Origin: Cupriavidus sp. IDO
Lineage (GTDB): Bacteria; Pseudomonadota; Gammaproteobacteria; Burkholderiales; Burkholderiaceae
DNA length: 64,000 nt
Direction: 5' to 3'
NCBI RefSeq assembly: GCF_000812465.1
Contig: NZ_JWMA01000027.1
Coordinates: 123,107 to 187,106 of the forward strand
In this document: positions 37,257-47,336 of the stretch, one piece after another
How positions within the stretch are numbered: the first letter of the stretch is position 1
Layout of the letters: every line of letters begins with the position of its first letter
The notes under the pieces: model-generated
The model's input: only the letters and a program-made list of their open reading frames with translations
Databases searched by the model: none
What the model was told of the DNA's origin: nothing
Program-made: the position numbers and the translations under genes

Positions 37257-38195
37257 CTACAGGGTGTTGAGCTCCGTGGCTGCCCGGGAATCCGCCAGCG
37301 CTTCAACTTCATGCCGCAGCGGCGGATACGCACCGGCGTGCGTGGCGGCGACGGCCGCCGTCGCCGCGGCCAGCCGCGCCTGGGTCGCGAGGTCCAGCGT
37401 GCGGTCGGCCAGCACGCCGGCCATCCAGCCGCCCATGGCGGCATCGCCGCAACCGACCGTATCCACGACTTCCACCCGCAGCGCGGCCTGCTCGATGACG
37501 TTGCCCGACTTCAGCATGGTCATGCCTTGCGCGCCGCGCGTGAGCATCACCGTGGCGTCCGGCGCCATGGCAAGCACCTGTGCCAGCGCGGCGTTGGTGT
37601 CCTGCGACGGGAACAGCCCGGCCAGATCCTCGTCGGAGATCTTGACGTAGGTGGCGAGCTGCAGCATATGCGCAAGCACTTCCTGGTAGCCGGGCGTGCG
37701 CATGAGATCGCGGAAGTTCGGATCGAAAGCGATACGCTTGCCGGCGCGCGCGGCCTGGGTGGCTTCTTCGCAGAGCCTGGCGGCAAGGGGCTGGCGCACC
37801 AGGCTGATGGAGCCGAAGTGCACCACCTCCGCCGCCTGCCTCCAGCCGGCGGGCAGCCTGGCGGGATCGAAATGCAGGTCGGCGCTGTCGTCGCCGACAA
37901 AGAAATACTGTGGCGGATGCCTCGACGCGACGAATGCCAGGAAAGGCGAGCGCGCCACCCGCTGCAGGAAGCGGCCATCCAGACCGGCCTCGGCACTTGC
38001 CCGCGCCAGGTCGTCGCCGAACAGATCCTGGCTGACCGCGCCGGCAAACCCGGTCGGAACGCCCAGGCGGGCGCCGACCCGGGCCACGTTCCAGCATGAG
38101 CCGCCGGGCAGGCCCAGCCAGCTGCCGTCAGCCTGCCGGACCATATCGGTCAGGGCCTCTCCGAACACGACATAGCGTGGAAGGGGCATGGACAT
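37257..38195 (-). CDS. PfkB-family sugar kinase (fructokinase-type)
   Basis: 312 residues. GEALTDMVRQADGSWLGLPGG is the N-terminal sugar-binding signature, and DTVGCGDAAMGGWMAG near residue 240 is the catalytic Asp/anion-hole motif. The usual reading is DTxGAGD; here the second position of the hole is Cys. AAGGAGA lies seven bases before the ATG. Placed last in the sugar operon, it most likely makes fructose-6-phosphate from imported fructose. 2-keto-3-deoxygluconate or another sugar cannot be excluded. Confidence 0.85.
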   Translation of the reverse strand: MSMPLPRYVVFGEALTDMVRQADGSWLGLPGGSCWNVARVGARLGVPTGFAGAVSQDLFGDDLARASAEAGLDGRFLQRVARSPFLAFVASRHPPQYFFVGDDSADLHFDPARLPAGWRQAAEVVHFGSISLVRQPLAARLCEEATQAARAGKRIAFDPNFRDLMRTPGYQEVLAHMLQLATYVKISDEDLAGLFPSQDTNAALAQVLAMAPDATVMLTRGAQGMTMLKSGNVIEQAALRVEVVDTVGCGDAAMGGWMAGVLADRTLDLATQARLAAATAAVAATHAGAYPPLRHEVEALADSRAATELNTL

Positions 38196-38239
38196 CGGTG
38201 TGTCTCCTTTTATTCTCGGAAGCGATCTTCTTGCCGTGG

Positions 38240-38935
38240 CTAGGGCGCCCAGTAGACGTCCACCGGCGTGCGGTCCTGGTGCAGCAGGTAGCTGACCGGC
38301 AGTGCCGGCGTGGGTTCGAGCGTGGCGGCGTCGAAGACCTGCTTTTTCCATGCGCCGCTGAAGCCCAGCAGCACGCGGCGCGCGCCCAGCAAGGCGCTGA
38401 GATTCAGGCTGACCCGCTTGTGCGGGGCCGCGCGCGGACTCAGGGCAAGATAGCCGGGCGCTTCGCTCAGCGACAGCCCGGCAGGCAGTTCCGGCGCATC
38501 GGCGAACAGTGACGCCGTGTGCCCGTCTTCCCCCATGCCGAGCACGACGACGTCCGGCTGCCGGTAGGTGCGATTGAGTTCGGCCACCACGGCGGAGGTA
38601 TCGATATCGGCGATCTCCGCGCAGTACGGCGGCACCGGCGGCAGGAATGCCGCTTGCGCCGCCGCGTTGCGCAGCAAGGCGTCGCAGACCAGCCGGGCGT
38701 TGCTGTCTTCGTGGCTGAAGGGCACCATGCGCTCGTCCACCAGCGTCACACTCACGCGATCCCATTCCAGCGACTGCTGCTGCAAGGCGGCGAACAGCGG
38801 CAGGGGCGAGCGCCCGCCCGATACGGCCAGGCAGACCTCTCCCTTGTCCGAAAGGGTCCGTTCGAGCTCGCACGCGATGGCGCGCACGAGCGCACCAACG
38901 TGGGCATTGGCATCATTGAGTTCGATCTGGCGCAT
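38240..38935 (-). CDS. pgl: 6-phosphogluconolactonase
   Basis: 231 residues. AVSGGRSPLPLFAALQQQ, VTLVDERMVPFSHEDSNAR and VVVLGMGEDGHTASLFADAP are the three conserved DevB/SOL-type blocks with the catalytic His and Asp region. It hydrolyses 6-phosphogluconolactone after glucose-6-phosphate dehydrogenase, feeding the Entner-Doudoroff pathway. It lies between the sugar kinase and pgi in the operon. Confidence 0.93.
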   Translation of the reverse strand: MRQIELNDANAHVGALVRAIACELERTLSDKGEVCLAVSGGRSPLPLFAALQQQSLEWDRVSVTLVDERMVPFSHEDSNARLVCDALLRNAAAQAAFLPPVPPYCAEIADIDTSAVVAELNRTYRQPDVVVLGMGEDGHTASLFADAPELPAGLSLSEAPGYLALSPRAAPHKRVSLNLSALLGARRVLLGFSGAWKKQVFDAATLEPTPALPVSYLLHQDRTPVDVYWAP

Positions 38936-38972
38936 GGTGTGACCTCCCTGCGGTGGCGTGGTACGGCTTCGG

Positions 38973-40604
38973 CTAACTTGCGACCATGCCTTGTGCCCGG
39001 CACGCGCGGCGGATCAGTGCGGCGGTGGAAGCATCATGCGGCTGCGCCGGAGCGCCTTCCAGCTCACGCTGGATCGGGGCGGCGAGCTTCTTGCCGAGCT
39101 CTACGCCCCACTGGTCGAAGGAATTGATGTTCCAGAGTACACCCTGCACAAAGGTTCTGTGCTCCGACAAGGCAAGCAGGGCACCGAGGTGGAACGGATC
39201 GAGCCGCTGCAGCAGCAGGGTATTGCTGGGGCGGTTGCCCTCGAATACCAGGTGCGGCACCAGTGCCTCGTCCCGCACGCCTTCGGCCCGAACCTCGTCG
39301 GCGGTCCGGCCGCGCAGCAGCGCCTCGCCTTGCGCAAAGCAGTTGGCAAGCAGCTTGGTATGGTGGCCGGGCAGGTCGCTGACCGGGTCTAGCGTGGCGA
39401 TAAAGTCCACCGGCACCAGTTGCGAGCCCTGGTGCATCATCTGGAAGTAGGCGTGCTGCCCGTTGGTGCCGGTTGTGCCCCAAACCACGGGCGCCGACCC
39501 GGCTTCGAGGGTGCCACCGTCGAGTTGCACCGACTTGCCGTTGCTTTCCATTTCCAGTTGTTGCAGGAAGGCGGGCAGCAGTTCCAGCGGCTCGCAGTAC
39601 GGTGCCACGCAGCGGCTGCCGGCGCCAAGGAAGCTGCGGTACCAGACATCGAGCAGGCCCAGGATGACCGGCAGGTTCTGCTCCGGCGGCGCACCGGCGA
39701 AGTGCCGGTCCATGGTGCGCGCGCCATCCAGCAGCTCGCGGAAGCGGTCGAAGCCGGCAGCCACGGCAATCGACAGCCCCACCGACGACCATAGCGAGAA
39801 CCGTCCGCCTACCCAGTCCCAGAACGGGAACATGTTGGCGGGATCGATGCCGAAGGCAGCCACCGCCTCGCGATTGGTCGACACCGCCACGAAATGCCGG
39901 GCCAGCCCCGCCTGCGTCACGCCCTGATGCAGGAACCAGTCGCGCGCGGTGTGCGCATTGGCCATGGTCTCCAGCGTGGTGAAGGTCTTGGAGCAGACGA
40001 TGACGAGCGTGGTGGCGGCATCGAGCCGCGCCAGTGTCTGGGCCAGGTCACTGCCGTCGACATTGGCCACGAAGTGCACGCGCGGCCCCGCCTCGCCGGG
40101 CCTGGCCAGCGCCCGGCAGACCATGCGCGGGCCCAGGTCCGAGCCGCCGATGCCGATGTTGACGACATCCGTGATGGCGCGCCCGTCGAATCCGGTCCAG
40201 GCGCCGCCGCGCAGCGCGTTGGCGAAGCGTTCCACCTGCGCCAGCACGGCGGCCACATCGGTGCCGACCGGCACGCCGAGTGCCCGGTAGCCGTCTTCCG
40301 GCCAGGCGCGCAGCGCCATATGGAGGGCGGCGCGGTGCTCGGTGGTGTTCACCGGCTCGCCGGCAAACATGGCATCGCGCCGCTCGCTGACGCCGGCCTG
40401 GTCCGCCAACTGGAACAGCAGCGCGAGGGTCTCCACGGTGATGCGGTTCTTGGCGTAGTCGAGCGTCAGCCCGCAGGCCTCGGCCACAAAGCGGTCGGAG
40501 CGCGCCTGGCCATCGGGGCCGTCGAACCATTCACGCATATGGGTGCCGCGCAGGGTGGCGGCGTGTTCACGCAGGTCCTGCCAGGCGGGGAGGGAAGTGG
40601 ACAT
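38973..40604 (-). CDS. pgi: Glucose-6-phosphate isomerase
   Basis: 543 residues, full length. Signatures are VNIGIGGSDLGPRMV, VIVCSKTFTTLETM, and FWDWVGGRFSLWSSVGLSIAV plus the C-terminal GVLWNINSFDQWGVELGKKLA. Interconverts fructose-6-phosphate and glucose-6-phosphate, the step needed to send imported fructose into the zwf/Entner-Doudoroff route. The start MSTSLPAW follows AGTACCCACG without a strong ribosome site. Position between pgl and zwf. Confidence 0.95.
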   Translation of the reverse strand: MSTSLPAWQDLREHAATLRGTHMREWFDGPDGQARSDRFVAEACGLTLDYAKNRITVETLALLFQLADQAGVSERRDAMFAGEPVNTTEHRAALHMALRAWPEDGYRALGVPVGTDVAAVLAQVERFANALRGGAWTGFDGRAITDVVNIGIGGSDLGPRMVCRALARPGEAGPRVHFVANVDGSDLAQTLARLDAATTLVIVCSKTFTTLETMANAHTARDWFLHQGVTQAGLARHFVAVSTNREAVAAFGIDPANMFPFWDWVGGRFSLWSSVGLSIAVAAGFDRFRELLDGARTMDRHFAGAPPEQNLPVILGLLDVWYRSFLGAGSRCVAPYCEPLELLPAFLQQLEMESNGKSVQLDGGTLEAGSAPVVWGTTGTNGQHAYFQMMHQGSQLVPVDFIATLDPVSDLPGHHTKLLANCFAQGEALLRGRTADEVRAEGVRDEALVPHLVFEGNRPSNTLLLQRLDPFHLGALLALSEHRTFVQGVLWNINSFDQWGVELGKKLAAPIQRELEGAPAQPHDASTAALIRRACRAQGMVAS

Positions 40605-40662
40605 CGTGGGTACTCCGCTACGGTCGGTCGGTTTCTTGCCGGATTCTTGCCGGTTGCCCGGA

Positions 40663-42147
40663 TCACATCTCTTCATGCCACGCCAGGCCGTCGCGCGACA
40701 GCAGGGCGCTGGAGGCCGCCGGCCCCCATGTGCCGGCGGTGTACAGCTTGGGCGGCGCCGTGGTGTTCTCCCACGCCTTCAGGATCGGCGCGACCCAGCG
40801 CCAGGCCTGTGCCTGCTCGTCGCGCCGAACGAACAGGCCCAGCCTGCCGCGGATCACGTCGAGCAGCAGCCGCTCATAGGCGCCGATGCGGCGCACGCGC
40901 GGCGCCGCGCTGTTCAGTTGCAGGTCGAGCGACGCCGGCAGCAAGGCCTGCGTGTCGCCGGGCTGCTTGGTCAGGAAGTACAGGCGGATGCTTTCTTCCG
41001 GCTGCAGCGTGATCACGAGCCGGTTGCCGGGCGCGGCGCCCAGCGGACGCGGGAACAGCGAGTACGGCACGTCATTGAAATGAATGACGATCTCCGCCAC
41101 GCGCGACTGCATGCGCTTGCCGGTGCGCAGGTAGAACGGCACGCCCGCCCAGCGCCAGTTGGCAATCTCGGCGCGGATGGCGACAAAGGTCTCGGTACGG
41201 CTGTCAGGAGCGATGCCCGGCTCGTTCGAATAACCCGGCACCGGATCGCCGCCGGCAGCGCCGCGGCAATACTGGCCGCGCACCACCTTTTCAGCGACTT
41301 CTTCCGTCCGGATCGGCTTGAGCGCCTTGAGGATCTTGAGCTTTTCGTCGCGGATCGCATCTTCCGACAGGCTGGTGGGCGGCTCCATCGCCACCATGCA
41401 GAGCAGTTGCAGCAGATGGTTCTGCACCATATCGCGCAGCGCGCCGATGCGGTCGTAGAAGTTGCCGCGCCGCTCCACGCCCAGTTCTTCCGCAATGGTG
41501 ATCTGGACGTCGCGCACCCATTCGCGCCGCCACAGGGGCTCAAACAGCACGTTGCCGAAGCGCACGGCCATCAGGTTCTGCACCGACTCCTTGCCCAGAT
41601 AGTGGTCGATCCGGTAGATCTGGTCCTCGGCAAAATGCCGCGCTACTTCGGCATTGATGGCTTCCGATGAGGCGAGGTCGTGGCCGAGCGGCTTTTCCAG
41701 CACGATGCGGCTGCGCTGCCCGGTCAGGCCGACGCGCGCGAGCTGCTCGCAGATGGTGACGAACAGGTGTGGCGCCGTCGCCAGGTAGAACACGACCACT
41801 GCCGCAGCGCGGGCCTTGACCAGCTCGGCCAGCGCATCGAAGCCGGACTCGACGGTGGCATCGACCTGCAGGTAAACAATGCGGTCGAGAAAACCCTGCC
41901 ATGCCGATGCGGCGGCATTGCCCGCCAGCGCCGGCAGCACTTCCGCATCGAGCATGGCCAGGTACGCCTCGTGCTCGATGGGCTGGCTGCCGAGCGCGAT
42001 GATCCGGCCGCGCGGGTGAAGCGAGCCGGCGGCGTGGGCATCGAACAGCGCCGGCAGCAGCTTGCGCCGCGCCAGATCGCCGGTGGCGCCGAACAGTATG
42101 AAGTCGAATTCCGGGGCCTGCGCGCCGGTGTTGTGGCTGTCCATCAT
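40663..42147 (-). CDS. zwf: Glucose-6-phosphate 1-dehydrogenase
   Basis: 494 residues. The N-terminal nucleotide-binding motif is FILFGATGDLARRKLLPAL. The substrate site is YRIDHYLGKESVQNLMAVRFGN, and a typical C-terminal EAYERLLLD-like segment (IGAYERLLLDVIRG) is present. The preceding glycine motif GATGDLA is the NADP/NAD loop. It oxidises glucose-6-phosphate to 6-phosphogluconolactone. Two adjacent ATGs mark the start. This is probably the operon-specific copy; Cupriavidus usually carries more than one zwf. It follows the transporter genes by 23 bases. Confidence 0.95.
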   Translation of the reverse strand: MMDSHNTGAQAPEFDFILFGATGDLARRKLLPALFDAHAAGSLHPRGRIIALGSQPIEHEAYLAMLDAEVLPALAGNAAASAWQGFLDRIVYLQVDATVESGFDALAELVKARAAAVVVFYLATAPHLFVTICEQLARVGLTGQRSRIVLEKPLGHDLASSEAINAEVARHFAEDQIYRIDHYLGKESVQNLMAVRFGNVLFEPLWRREWVRDVQITIAEELGVERRGNFYDRIGALRDMVQNHLLQLLCMVAMEPPTSLSEDAIRDEKLKILKALKPIRTEEVAEKVVRGQYCRGAAGGDPVPGYSNEPGIAPDSRTETFVAIRAEIANWRWAGVPFYLRTGKRMQSRVAEIVIHFNDVPYSLFPRPLGAAPGNRLVITLQPEESIRLYFLTKQPGDTQALLPASLDLQLNSAAPRVRRIGAYERLLLDVIRGRLGLFVRRDEQAQAWRWVAPILKAWENTTAPPKLYTAGTWGPAASSALLSRDGLAWHEEM

Positions 42148-42170
42148 GTCACCAGAAAGAGGTAGGGGTC

Positions 42171-43154
42171 TCAGCGTGCAGTCGCCCAGCCCTTGTAGCT
42201 GCGGACATTGGCCCGCGTTACGAGAGTGGATGGCAGCAACACGGTCGGGTTGGCGGGGCGCTCGCCGTTCATCATGCCTACGCCCAGTTGCACGGCGGTG
42301 CGGGCAATGGCCCACGGGTCCTGGCTGGCCGAGGCCTGCACCAGCGTGTCGGCCTTGAGGGCCGCTTCGATATCGGGCGCGCCGTCCACCGAGGCGATCA
42401 GGATGCCGCGCCGGTTCAGCTGGCGCGCGGCCAGGTCGGCGCCGACGGCCTGCGGGTCGTTGATGGTGAACACCGCATCGACTTTGGGAAAGCGGGTCAG
42501 GTAGAGCTGCATCACATTCAGGCCGCCCTCGCGCGAGCCCTTGGCGTCCTGGTCGTCCGAGAGAATCCGGATGTCGGGGTGCTTTGCCAGCACCGTCTTG
42601 CAGCCCCTGACCCGGTCAAGCACGGCCGACACCGGCGGGCCATTCTGGATGATGACGTTGCCGCGGCCCTTGAGCTGCTCGGCGATAAAGCCGCAGGCCA
42701 GCTCTCCGGCTTGGGTGTTGTCGGTCTGCACGGTGGCATCCGCGCCGGCAGCGGCCACGTCGACGGCCACCACCACGATGCCGGCTTTCCTGGCCTTGCG
42801 CACCGCCGGTTCGATGGCGCGCGCATCGGCCGCGTTGATCAGGATCAGGTCGACCCCGGCCACGATAAAGCTATCGATATGCGAGAACTGCTTGTTGAGG
42901 TCATAGTCGGCCGACAGCACGGTCACCTTGACCTGCGGATTGACCTGTCTGGCAGCGCCTTCGGCGCCCCGCGCCAGGGCGACGAAGTACGGGTTGCCGA
43001 GCGAGCCCAGCGTCACGCCGACCTTCTTGAGCTGCCGGTGCGGCGCGGGTGTGGAGGCCGCGTCCGGCTGGGCCGGCACTTGCGCCGCGGCCGGGACCGC
43101 GCACAGCACAGCCAGCGCGCTTGCGGCCAGGGCGGTCAGGAATGGCTTGATCAC
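42171..43154 (-). CDS. frcB: Sugar ABC transporter substrate-binding protein (FrcB-type)
   Basis: 327 residues with a signal peptide ending near residue 24 (VPAAA-QVPA). The core KVGVTLGSLGNPYFVALARG, then NTQAGELACGFIAEQLKGRG and INDPQAVGADLAARQL, is the RbsB-like periplasmic ligand-binding fold. A GTG start with AGGAGAG five bases upstream was chosen. Together with the next two genes it makes a complete importer of a monosaccharide, most likely fructose given the downstream enzymes. Specificity is inference. Confidence 0.88.
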   Translation of the reverse strand: MIKPFLTALAASALAVLCAVPAAAQVPAQPDAASTPAPHRQLKKVGVTLGSLGNPYFVALARGAEGAARQVNPQVKVTVLSADYDLNKQFSHIDSFIVAGVDLILINAADARAIEPAVRKARKAGIVVVAVDVAAAGADATVQTDNTQAGELACGFIAEQLKGRGNVIIQNGPPVSAVLDRVRGCKTVLAKHPDIRILSDDQDAKGSREGGLNVMQLYLTRFPKVDAVFTINDPQAVGADLAARQLNRRGILIASVDGAPDIEAALKADTLVQASASQDPWAIARTAVQLGVGMMNGERPANPTVLLPSTLVTRANVRSYKGWATAR

Positions 43155-43179
43155 GATATCTCTCCTGTCCGGTCGCCGC

Positions 43180-44211
43180 TCAGGTGCGCGCCGAGCCCTT
43201 CTGGCGGTAGCGGTCGAGGGCAACGGCGCCGATGATGACCAGCCCCTTGATGATGTACTGCCAGATATCGGAGACCCCAAGCAGGATCAGCCCGTTGGAC
43301 AGCACGGCGATAATCAGCGCGCCGACCAGTGTGCCGGCAATCGAACCCACGCCGCCCACGAAGCTGGTGCCGCCGAGGATCACGGCTGCAATCGCGTCCA
43401 GCTCATACGACTGGCCCAGTTGCAGCCCGTTGGCCGCATAGAGGCGCGACGCGGACATCACGCCGCCCAGCCCGGACAGCAGGCCCGACACCGCGTAGAC
43501 GAAGAGCAGCACCACCCACACCTTGATGCCGGACAGGCGGGCTGCCTCGGCATTGCCGCCAACCGCGTAGATCTGCAGGCCGAGCACGGTACGGCGCAGC
43601 ACCACCCACGACACCGCCACCACGGCAAAGGCGATCACCACCAGCCAGGGCACCCCCAGCAGGTCGCCGTTGCCGATAAAGGCGAAGGAAATCTCCGGGT
43701 TGTAGATTGTGCTGTCGTGGCCGACCAGCCGGGCCAGCCCGCGCACGGCAGTCAGGCTGCCCAGCGTGACAATGAATGGCGGCAGCTTCATAAAGGCAAT
43801 CAGCGCGCCGTTCAGCAGCCCGAACAGCAGCCCGCACAACAGCGCGGCCGGCACGCTCAGCGCAGCCAGCTGCGGCATCAGCGAGACCAGCATCGCCACC
43901 ACCGCAGAGATCGAAAGGATCGAGCCCACCGAGAGATCGATGCCGCCGGTCAGGATGACGAAGGTCATGCCCGCGGCCAGCACCAGGTTGATCGACGCCT
44001 GCTGCGCGATGATCGACAGGTTCTGCAGGCTGGCGAAGTTGTCGGTCAGGACGGTGAAGCCCAGGCACAGTAGTACGAGCACAGGCAGCATGCCGAGCGC
44101 CCGCAGGCGCTCCTGCGTGGTGGCGCGGCCTGAGGCGCGTGCGAGCGGCGAGCCGGTAGCCTGGGTGGAAGCCGGGACGGCGTGTACCGGGGAATGAAGG
44201 GGATTGCGCAT
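43180..44211 (-). CDS. frcC: Sugar ABC transporter permease (FrcC/RbsC-type)
   Basis: 343 residues with about ten membrane segments. NLVLAAGMTFVILTGGIDLSVG and IAAVILGGTSFVGGVGSIAGT are the conserved RbsC permease signatures, the second being the EAA-like coupling loop. AGGAGACACTT sits before the ATG. It is the single membrane component, expected to homodimerise, and lies between the ATPase and the binding protein genes. Confidence 0.93.
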   Translation of the reverse strand: MRNPLHSPVHAVPASTQATGSPLARASGRATTQERLRALGMLPVLVLLCLGFTVLTDNFASLQNLSIIAQQASINLVLAAGMTFVILTGGIDLSVGSILSISAVVAMLVSLMPQLAALSVPAALLCGLLFGLLNGALIAFMKLPPFIVTLGSLTAVRGLARLVGHDSTIYNPEISFAFIGNGDLLGVPWLVVIAFAVVAVSWVVLRRTVLGLQIYAVGGNAEAARLSGIKVWVVLLFVYAVSGLLSGLGGVMSASRLYAANGLQLGQSYELDAIAAVILGGTSFVGGVGSIAGTLVGALIIAVLSNGLILLGVSDIWQYIIKGLVIIGAVALDRYRQKGSART

Positions 44212-44288
44212 AAGTGTCTCCTGACGCTGCGAGGCGGCGTGCCGCCCCTGCTCGACCGTTCTTCGCCGGTCTGTACGGGAATTCAACG

Positions 44289-45878
44289 TTAGTGCAGTAC
44301 GGCCGCGGGGCCGGGCGATTGTCCGTCTGCGCCGGTTGCCAGCGCGATGATGCGTTCCTGCGTGGCGCCGGCATCGGCGCTGGCAGGCACTTCGCCCACC
44401 AGCTCGCCTTCGCGCATCACCAGCACACGGTCGCACAGGCCAACCACTTCCGGCAGTTCGCTGGAGATCAGCAGGACCGCCACGCCGGACCGGGCCAGTT
44501 CATTGATCAGCCGGTAGATCTCGGCCTTGGCACCGATATCGACGCCGCGCGTGGGTTCATCCAGGATCAGCACGCGGGGTTTGGTTTCCAGCAGGCGCGA
44601 CAGCATCACCTTCTGCTGGTTGCCGCCGGACAGCGATCCCACATTGACCTGGGCGTGCGCCACGCGGATGCCAAGCGAACGGATGGCCTCCGCCGTGCGC
44701 CGCCGGCCGCTGCCGCGATTGAGCCGGCCGCCGCGCAGCGCGTCGCGCGCCGCCACGATCAGGTTGATGTTCTCGTGCACGCTCTGGTCCAGGAACAGGC
44801 CCTGCAGCTTGCGGTCTTCGGTCAGATAGGCGATGCCCGCATCGATGGCCTGCCGCGGGCTGGTGATGGCCAGCGGCGCGCCGGCCACGAACACCGCACC
44901 GTTGCTGCGGACGTCCGCGCCGAAGATCAGCCTGGCCAGTTCGGTCCGCCCGGCGCCTACCAGTCCAGCCAGGCCCAGCACCTCGCCGGCGCGCAGGTCG
45001 AAACTGCACTCCCGCACGCGGCGGCCGTCGGACATATTGCGCACCGACAGCATGATCTCGCCGGGCTCGACCTCGCCATGCGTCTTGGTATAGAAGCCGG
45101 ACAGGTCGCGGCCGACCATCATCTTCACCAGCGCCGCCTGCGTGAGGGTCTCGCGTTCCAGCGTGCCGACGAAGCAGCCGTCGCGCAGCACGGTGACGCG
45201 ATCGGCCAGTTCATCGATTTCCGCCATGCGGTGGCTGATGTAGATGATGGCCATGCCCTCGGCCCGCAGCTGGCGGATCAGCGCGAACAGGCGGTCGGTC
45301 TCGCGGGTGGAGAGCGGGGTGGTCGGCTCGTCCATCACCAGGATGCGGGTCTCGAAATGCACGGCGCGGGCAATCTCCACCAGCTGGCGCTGCGCGATCG
45401 ACAGGGCGCGCACCGGCGTGTCCGGCGTGAAATCCGCGCCCAGCCGCGCCAGCGTTGCCTCGCAGGCACGCGACATCTCGGCGCGGTCGACCATGCCGTG
45501 GCGATGCAGGTGGCGTCCCAGGTAGATGTTCTCGGCCACGCTCAAATTTGGCGCCAGGCTCAGCTCCTGGTAGATCACCGCGACACCATGTGCACGCGCC
45601 GCCGCCGGGCCGTCGATGACCACCGGCTGGCTGGCGATGCGGCATTCGCCGCCATCGTCGGCGATATAGGCGCCGGAGAGGATCTTCATCAGCGTGGACT
45701 TGCCCGCGCCGTTCTCGCCCATCAGCGCATGGACTTCGCCTGCGTAGACGGTGAGCTGGACGTTGCTGAGCGCCTTCACGCCGGGAAAGGTCTTGGAGAT
45801 ATTGCGCAGCTCGAGCAGCGGCGGGACGGCCCCGTGGGGCACGCGGGACGGGGAGTGCAACGCTTCAGACAATGGCAT
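44289..45878 (-). CDS. frcA: Sugar ABC transporter ATPase, two-domain (FrcA/RbsA-type)
   Basis: 529 residues. Domain 1 has Walker [10 protein letters not shown] near residue 54 and Walker [13 protein letters not shown] with signature [14 protein letters not shown]. Domain 2 (from ~265) has a degenerate Walker [11 protein letters not shown], signature [11 protein letters not shown] and Walker [13 protein letters not shown]. This tandem arrangement, with the altered second P-loop, is standard for CUT2 sugar importers. The gene overlaps the end of the ROK regulator gene by 14 bases, so it is coupled to it. Confidence 0.94.
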   Translation of the reverse strand: MPLSEALHSPSRVPHGAVPPLLELRNISKTFPGVKALSNVQLTVYAGEVHALMGENGAGKSTLMKILSGAYIADDGGECRIASQPVVIDGPAAARAHGVAVIYQELSLAPNLSVAENIYLGRHLHRHGMVDRAEMSRACEATLARLGADFTPDTPVRALSIAQRQLVEIARAVHFETRILVMDEPTTPLSTRETDRLFALIRQLRAEGMAIIYISHRMAEIDELADRVTVLRDGCFVGTLERETLTQAALVKMMVGRDLSGFYTKTHGEVEPGEIMLSVRNMSDGRRVRECSFDLRAGEVLGLAGLVGAGRTELARLIFGADVRSNGAVFVAGAPLAITSPRQAIDAGIAYLTEDRKLQGLFLDQSVHENINLIVAARDALRGGRLNRGSGRRRTAEAIRSLGIRVAHAQVNVGSLSGGNQQKVMLSRLLETKPRVLILDEPTRGVDIGAKAEIYRLINELARSGVAVLLISSELPEVVGLCDRVLVMREGELVGEVPASADAGATQERIIALATGADGQSPGPAAVLH

Positions 45879-47127
45879 GGCTGGCCTCCGGAACGATGGC
45901 CGACGCGCCCTTGAGCAGCTCGGCGCGCGGCGAGAAGTTCATGAACATCGGCAGGGATGCGGCGCCCACGGCGCCGGCATTGGCGCCGAAGCAGCCGCGC
46001 ACCACCGTGGCGGCAGCGCGCGCTTCGGGGGCGCTGTCGTTCAGTGCCTGCTGCAAGCGGGCAATCAGCGCCGGAACCAGTCCGCCGTCGATGTCGGCAT
46101 CGAAGATCACCAGCGGCACGTCGAGCACCGCCAGCGCCGACTGCAGCGCAGGCGCCAGCGCGTCGACGCAGTCGTCGATCCATTCCTCGACAGCCGGATG
46201 GCCCAGTTCGACCTGGCGTTGGAGATCGGCATGACCGTTCACCACCACACCGTGATGGCGCAGGTGGCGCGTGAGCGCGTTGAGCGAGGCGCGCGAGATC
46301 AGGATGTCGCGCCGCTTGCCGTTGGTGGCGGGAGCGGAAGCCAGGGTGCTTGGCGGCACCGGCATCATGGCGATATCGCCGGCATTGCCCGACACGCCGC
46401 GCACGCAGTCACCGTTGAGGACCACGCCGCCGCCAATGGCGGGGCCAAGGAAGACATACAGGAAGTGCTGCGCGTGATGCCGCCCGTAGAACAGTTCGGC
46501 CACGGCTGCCGCCGTGCCATCGTTCTCGCTGAAGACCGGGAGATCGGTCGCGGCAGCCAGCATCGCCGGGAAGTCGGCCTGGTCCCAGGCGCGGAAGCTC
46601 GTCTGGAAGGCCTCGCCCTGCACATCCAGCTCGCGCAGCCAGGCGCCCAGGTTGTATGGCTGGGCCACGCCGATGCCGAGCAGCCGCTTTTGCTCGGCCG
46701 GGCCGAGCAGGGCGCGCATCTCTTCGATATCGTGCCGGACCAGTTCCAGCGCCTGGTCAGGGTGGGGCAGGACCAGCTGGTGGGCGCGGCTGGCGAGGAT
46801 ATGGCCGGCAAAGTCGACCATGACGGCCTCGATGCTGCCCCGGTCCAGCCGCACACCGATGCCGAAGGCGCCTTTGGGCTGCAGCCGGATCAGGCTGGCG
46901 GGCTGGCCGCGCTGGCCTTCCAGGCGCCGTCCGGACGGCTGGATCAGGCCTTCCTCGGTCAGCGTCTGCACAATGCTGCCGACTGCGGTGTTGGTGAGCT
47001 GCGCCATCCGCGCCAGGTCTGCCTTGGAGGCTTCACCGGCCCGGCGCAGCGCCAGCAACAGCGCGCGTTCGTTGTAGAGGCGCAGGCTGGCGGAATTCAC
47101 GCCACGGCCCGCTTTGGATGCGGTCAT
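45865..47127 (-). CDS. ROK-family transcriptional repressor of the sugar operon
   Basis: 420 residues. The N-terminal winged HTH is [23 protein letters not shown], with [13 protein letters not shown] as wing. The ROK sugar-kinase-like domain has [20 protein letters not shown] and [15 protein letters not shown], then [30 protein letters not shown] (a zinc-site region with few Cys residues). It is the first gene of the frcR-frcACB-zwf-pgi-pgl-kinase unit and likely autoregulates it. The promoter and operator are visible just upstream. Confidence 0.9.
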   Translation of the reverse strand: MTASKAGRGVNSASLRLYNERALLLALRRAGEASKADLARMAQLTNTAVGSIVQTLTEEGLIQPSGRRLEGQRGQPASLIRLQPKGAFGIGVRLDRGSIEAVMVDFAGHILASRAHQLVLPHPDQALELVRHDIEEMRALLGPAEQKRLLGIGVAQPYNLGAWLRELDVQGEAFQTSFRAWDQADFPAMLAAATDLPVFSENDGTAAAVAELFYGRHHAQHFLYVFLGPAIGGGVVLNGDCVRGVSGNAGDIAMMPVPPSTLASAPATNGKRRDILISRASLNALTRHLRHHGVVVNGHADLQRQVELGHPAVEEWIDDCVDALAPALQSALAVLDVPLVIFDADIDGGLVPALIARLQQALNDSAPEARAAATVVRGCFGANAGAVGAASLPMFMNFSPRAELLKGASAIVPEASHAIV

Positions 47128-47176
47128 CTTGTCTCCGTCCGGTGGTCGCCAGTCCTCTGACGGCTGGCGCTATTAA

Positions 47177-47195
47177 TTAATTCATGTTGAATTAA
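47177..47195. promoter_or_regulatory. Putative ROK-repressor operator
   Basis: TTAATTC-ATGTT-GAATTAA is a perfect 7-bp inverted repeat with a 5-base spacer, overlapping the -10 of the sugar-operon promoter. Its AT-rich TTAATT/AATTAA arms resemble NagC/Mlc-type ROK operators. A bound repressor would block RNA polymerase. Confidence 0.7.
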
Positions 47196-47219
47196 AGAAT
47201 AGATGACCGAAGAACTCAA
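47191..47219 (-). promoter_or_regulatory. Sigma-70 promoter of the sugar operon
   Basis: On the minus strand, TTGAGT (47214-47219) and TTTAAT (47191-47196) are separated by 17 bases. The -10 matches 5 of 6 consensus bases and the -35 matches 4 of 6. The -10 lies inside the ROK operator palindrome. Transcription would begin about 55 bases before the regulator start codon. Confidence 0.7.
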
Positions 47220-47336
47220 CCAAGGGGAAACCCGGAGTCTGCTTCCGCCGCCTGCAACCAGCACCGGTTTGACCTTGCCCGGCAGCTCGCCGGCGAGTAG
47301 CGTGAAACGTAGCAACGTCGTCCGCCGGACCGCCCC

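Noticed and set aside
44214..45914. A 566-codon plus-strand open frame opposite frcA
   Set aside because: His/Gln-rich shadow of the ABC ATPase gene.
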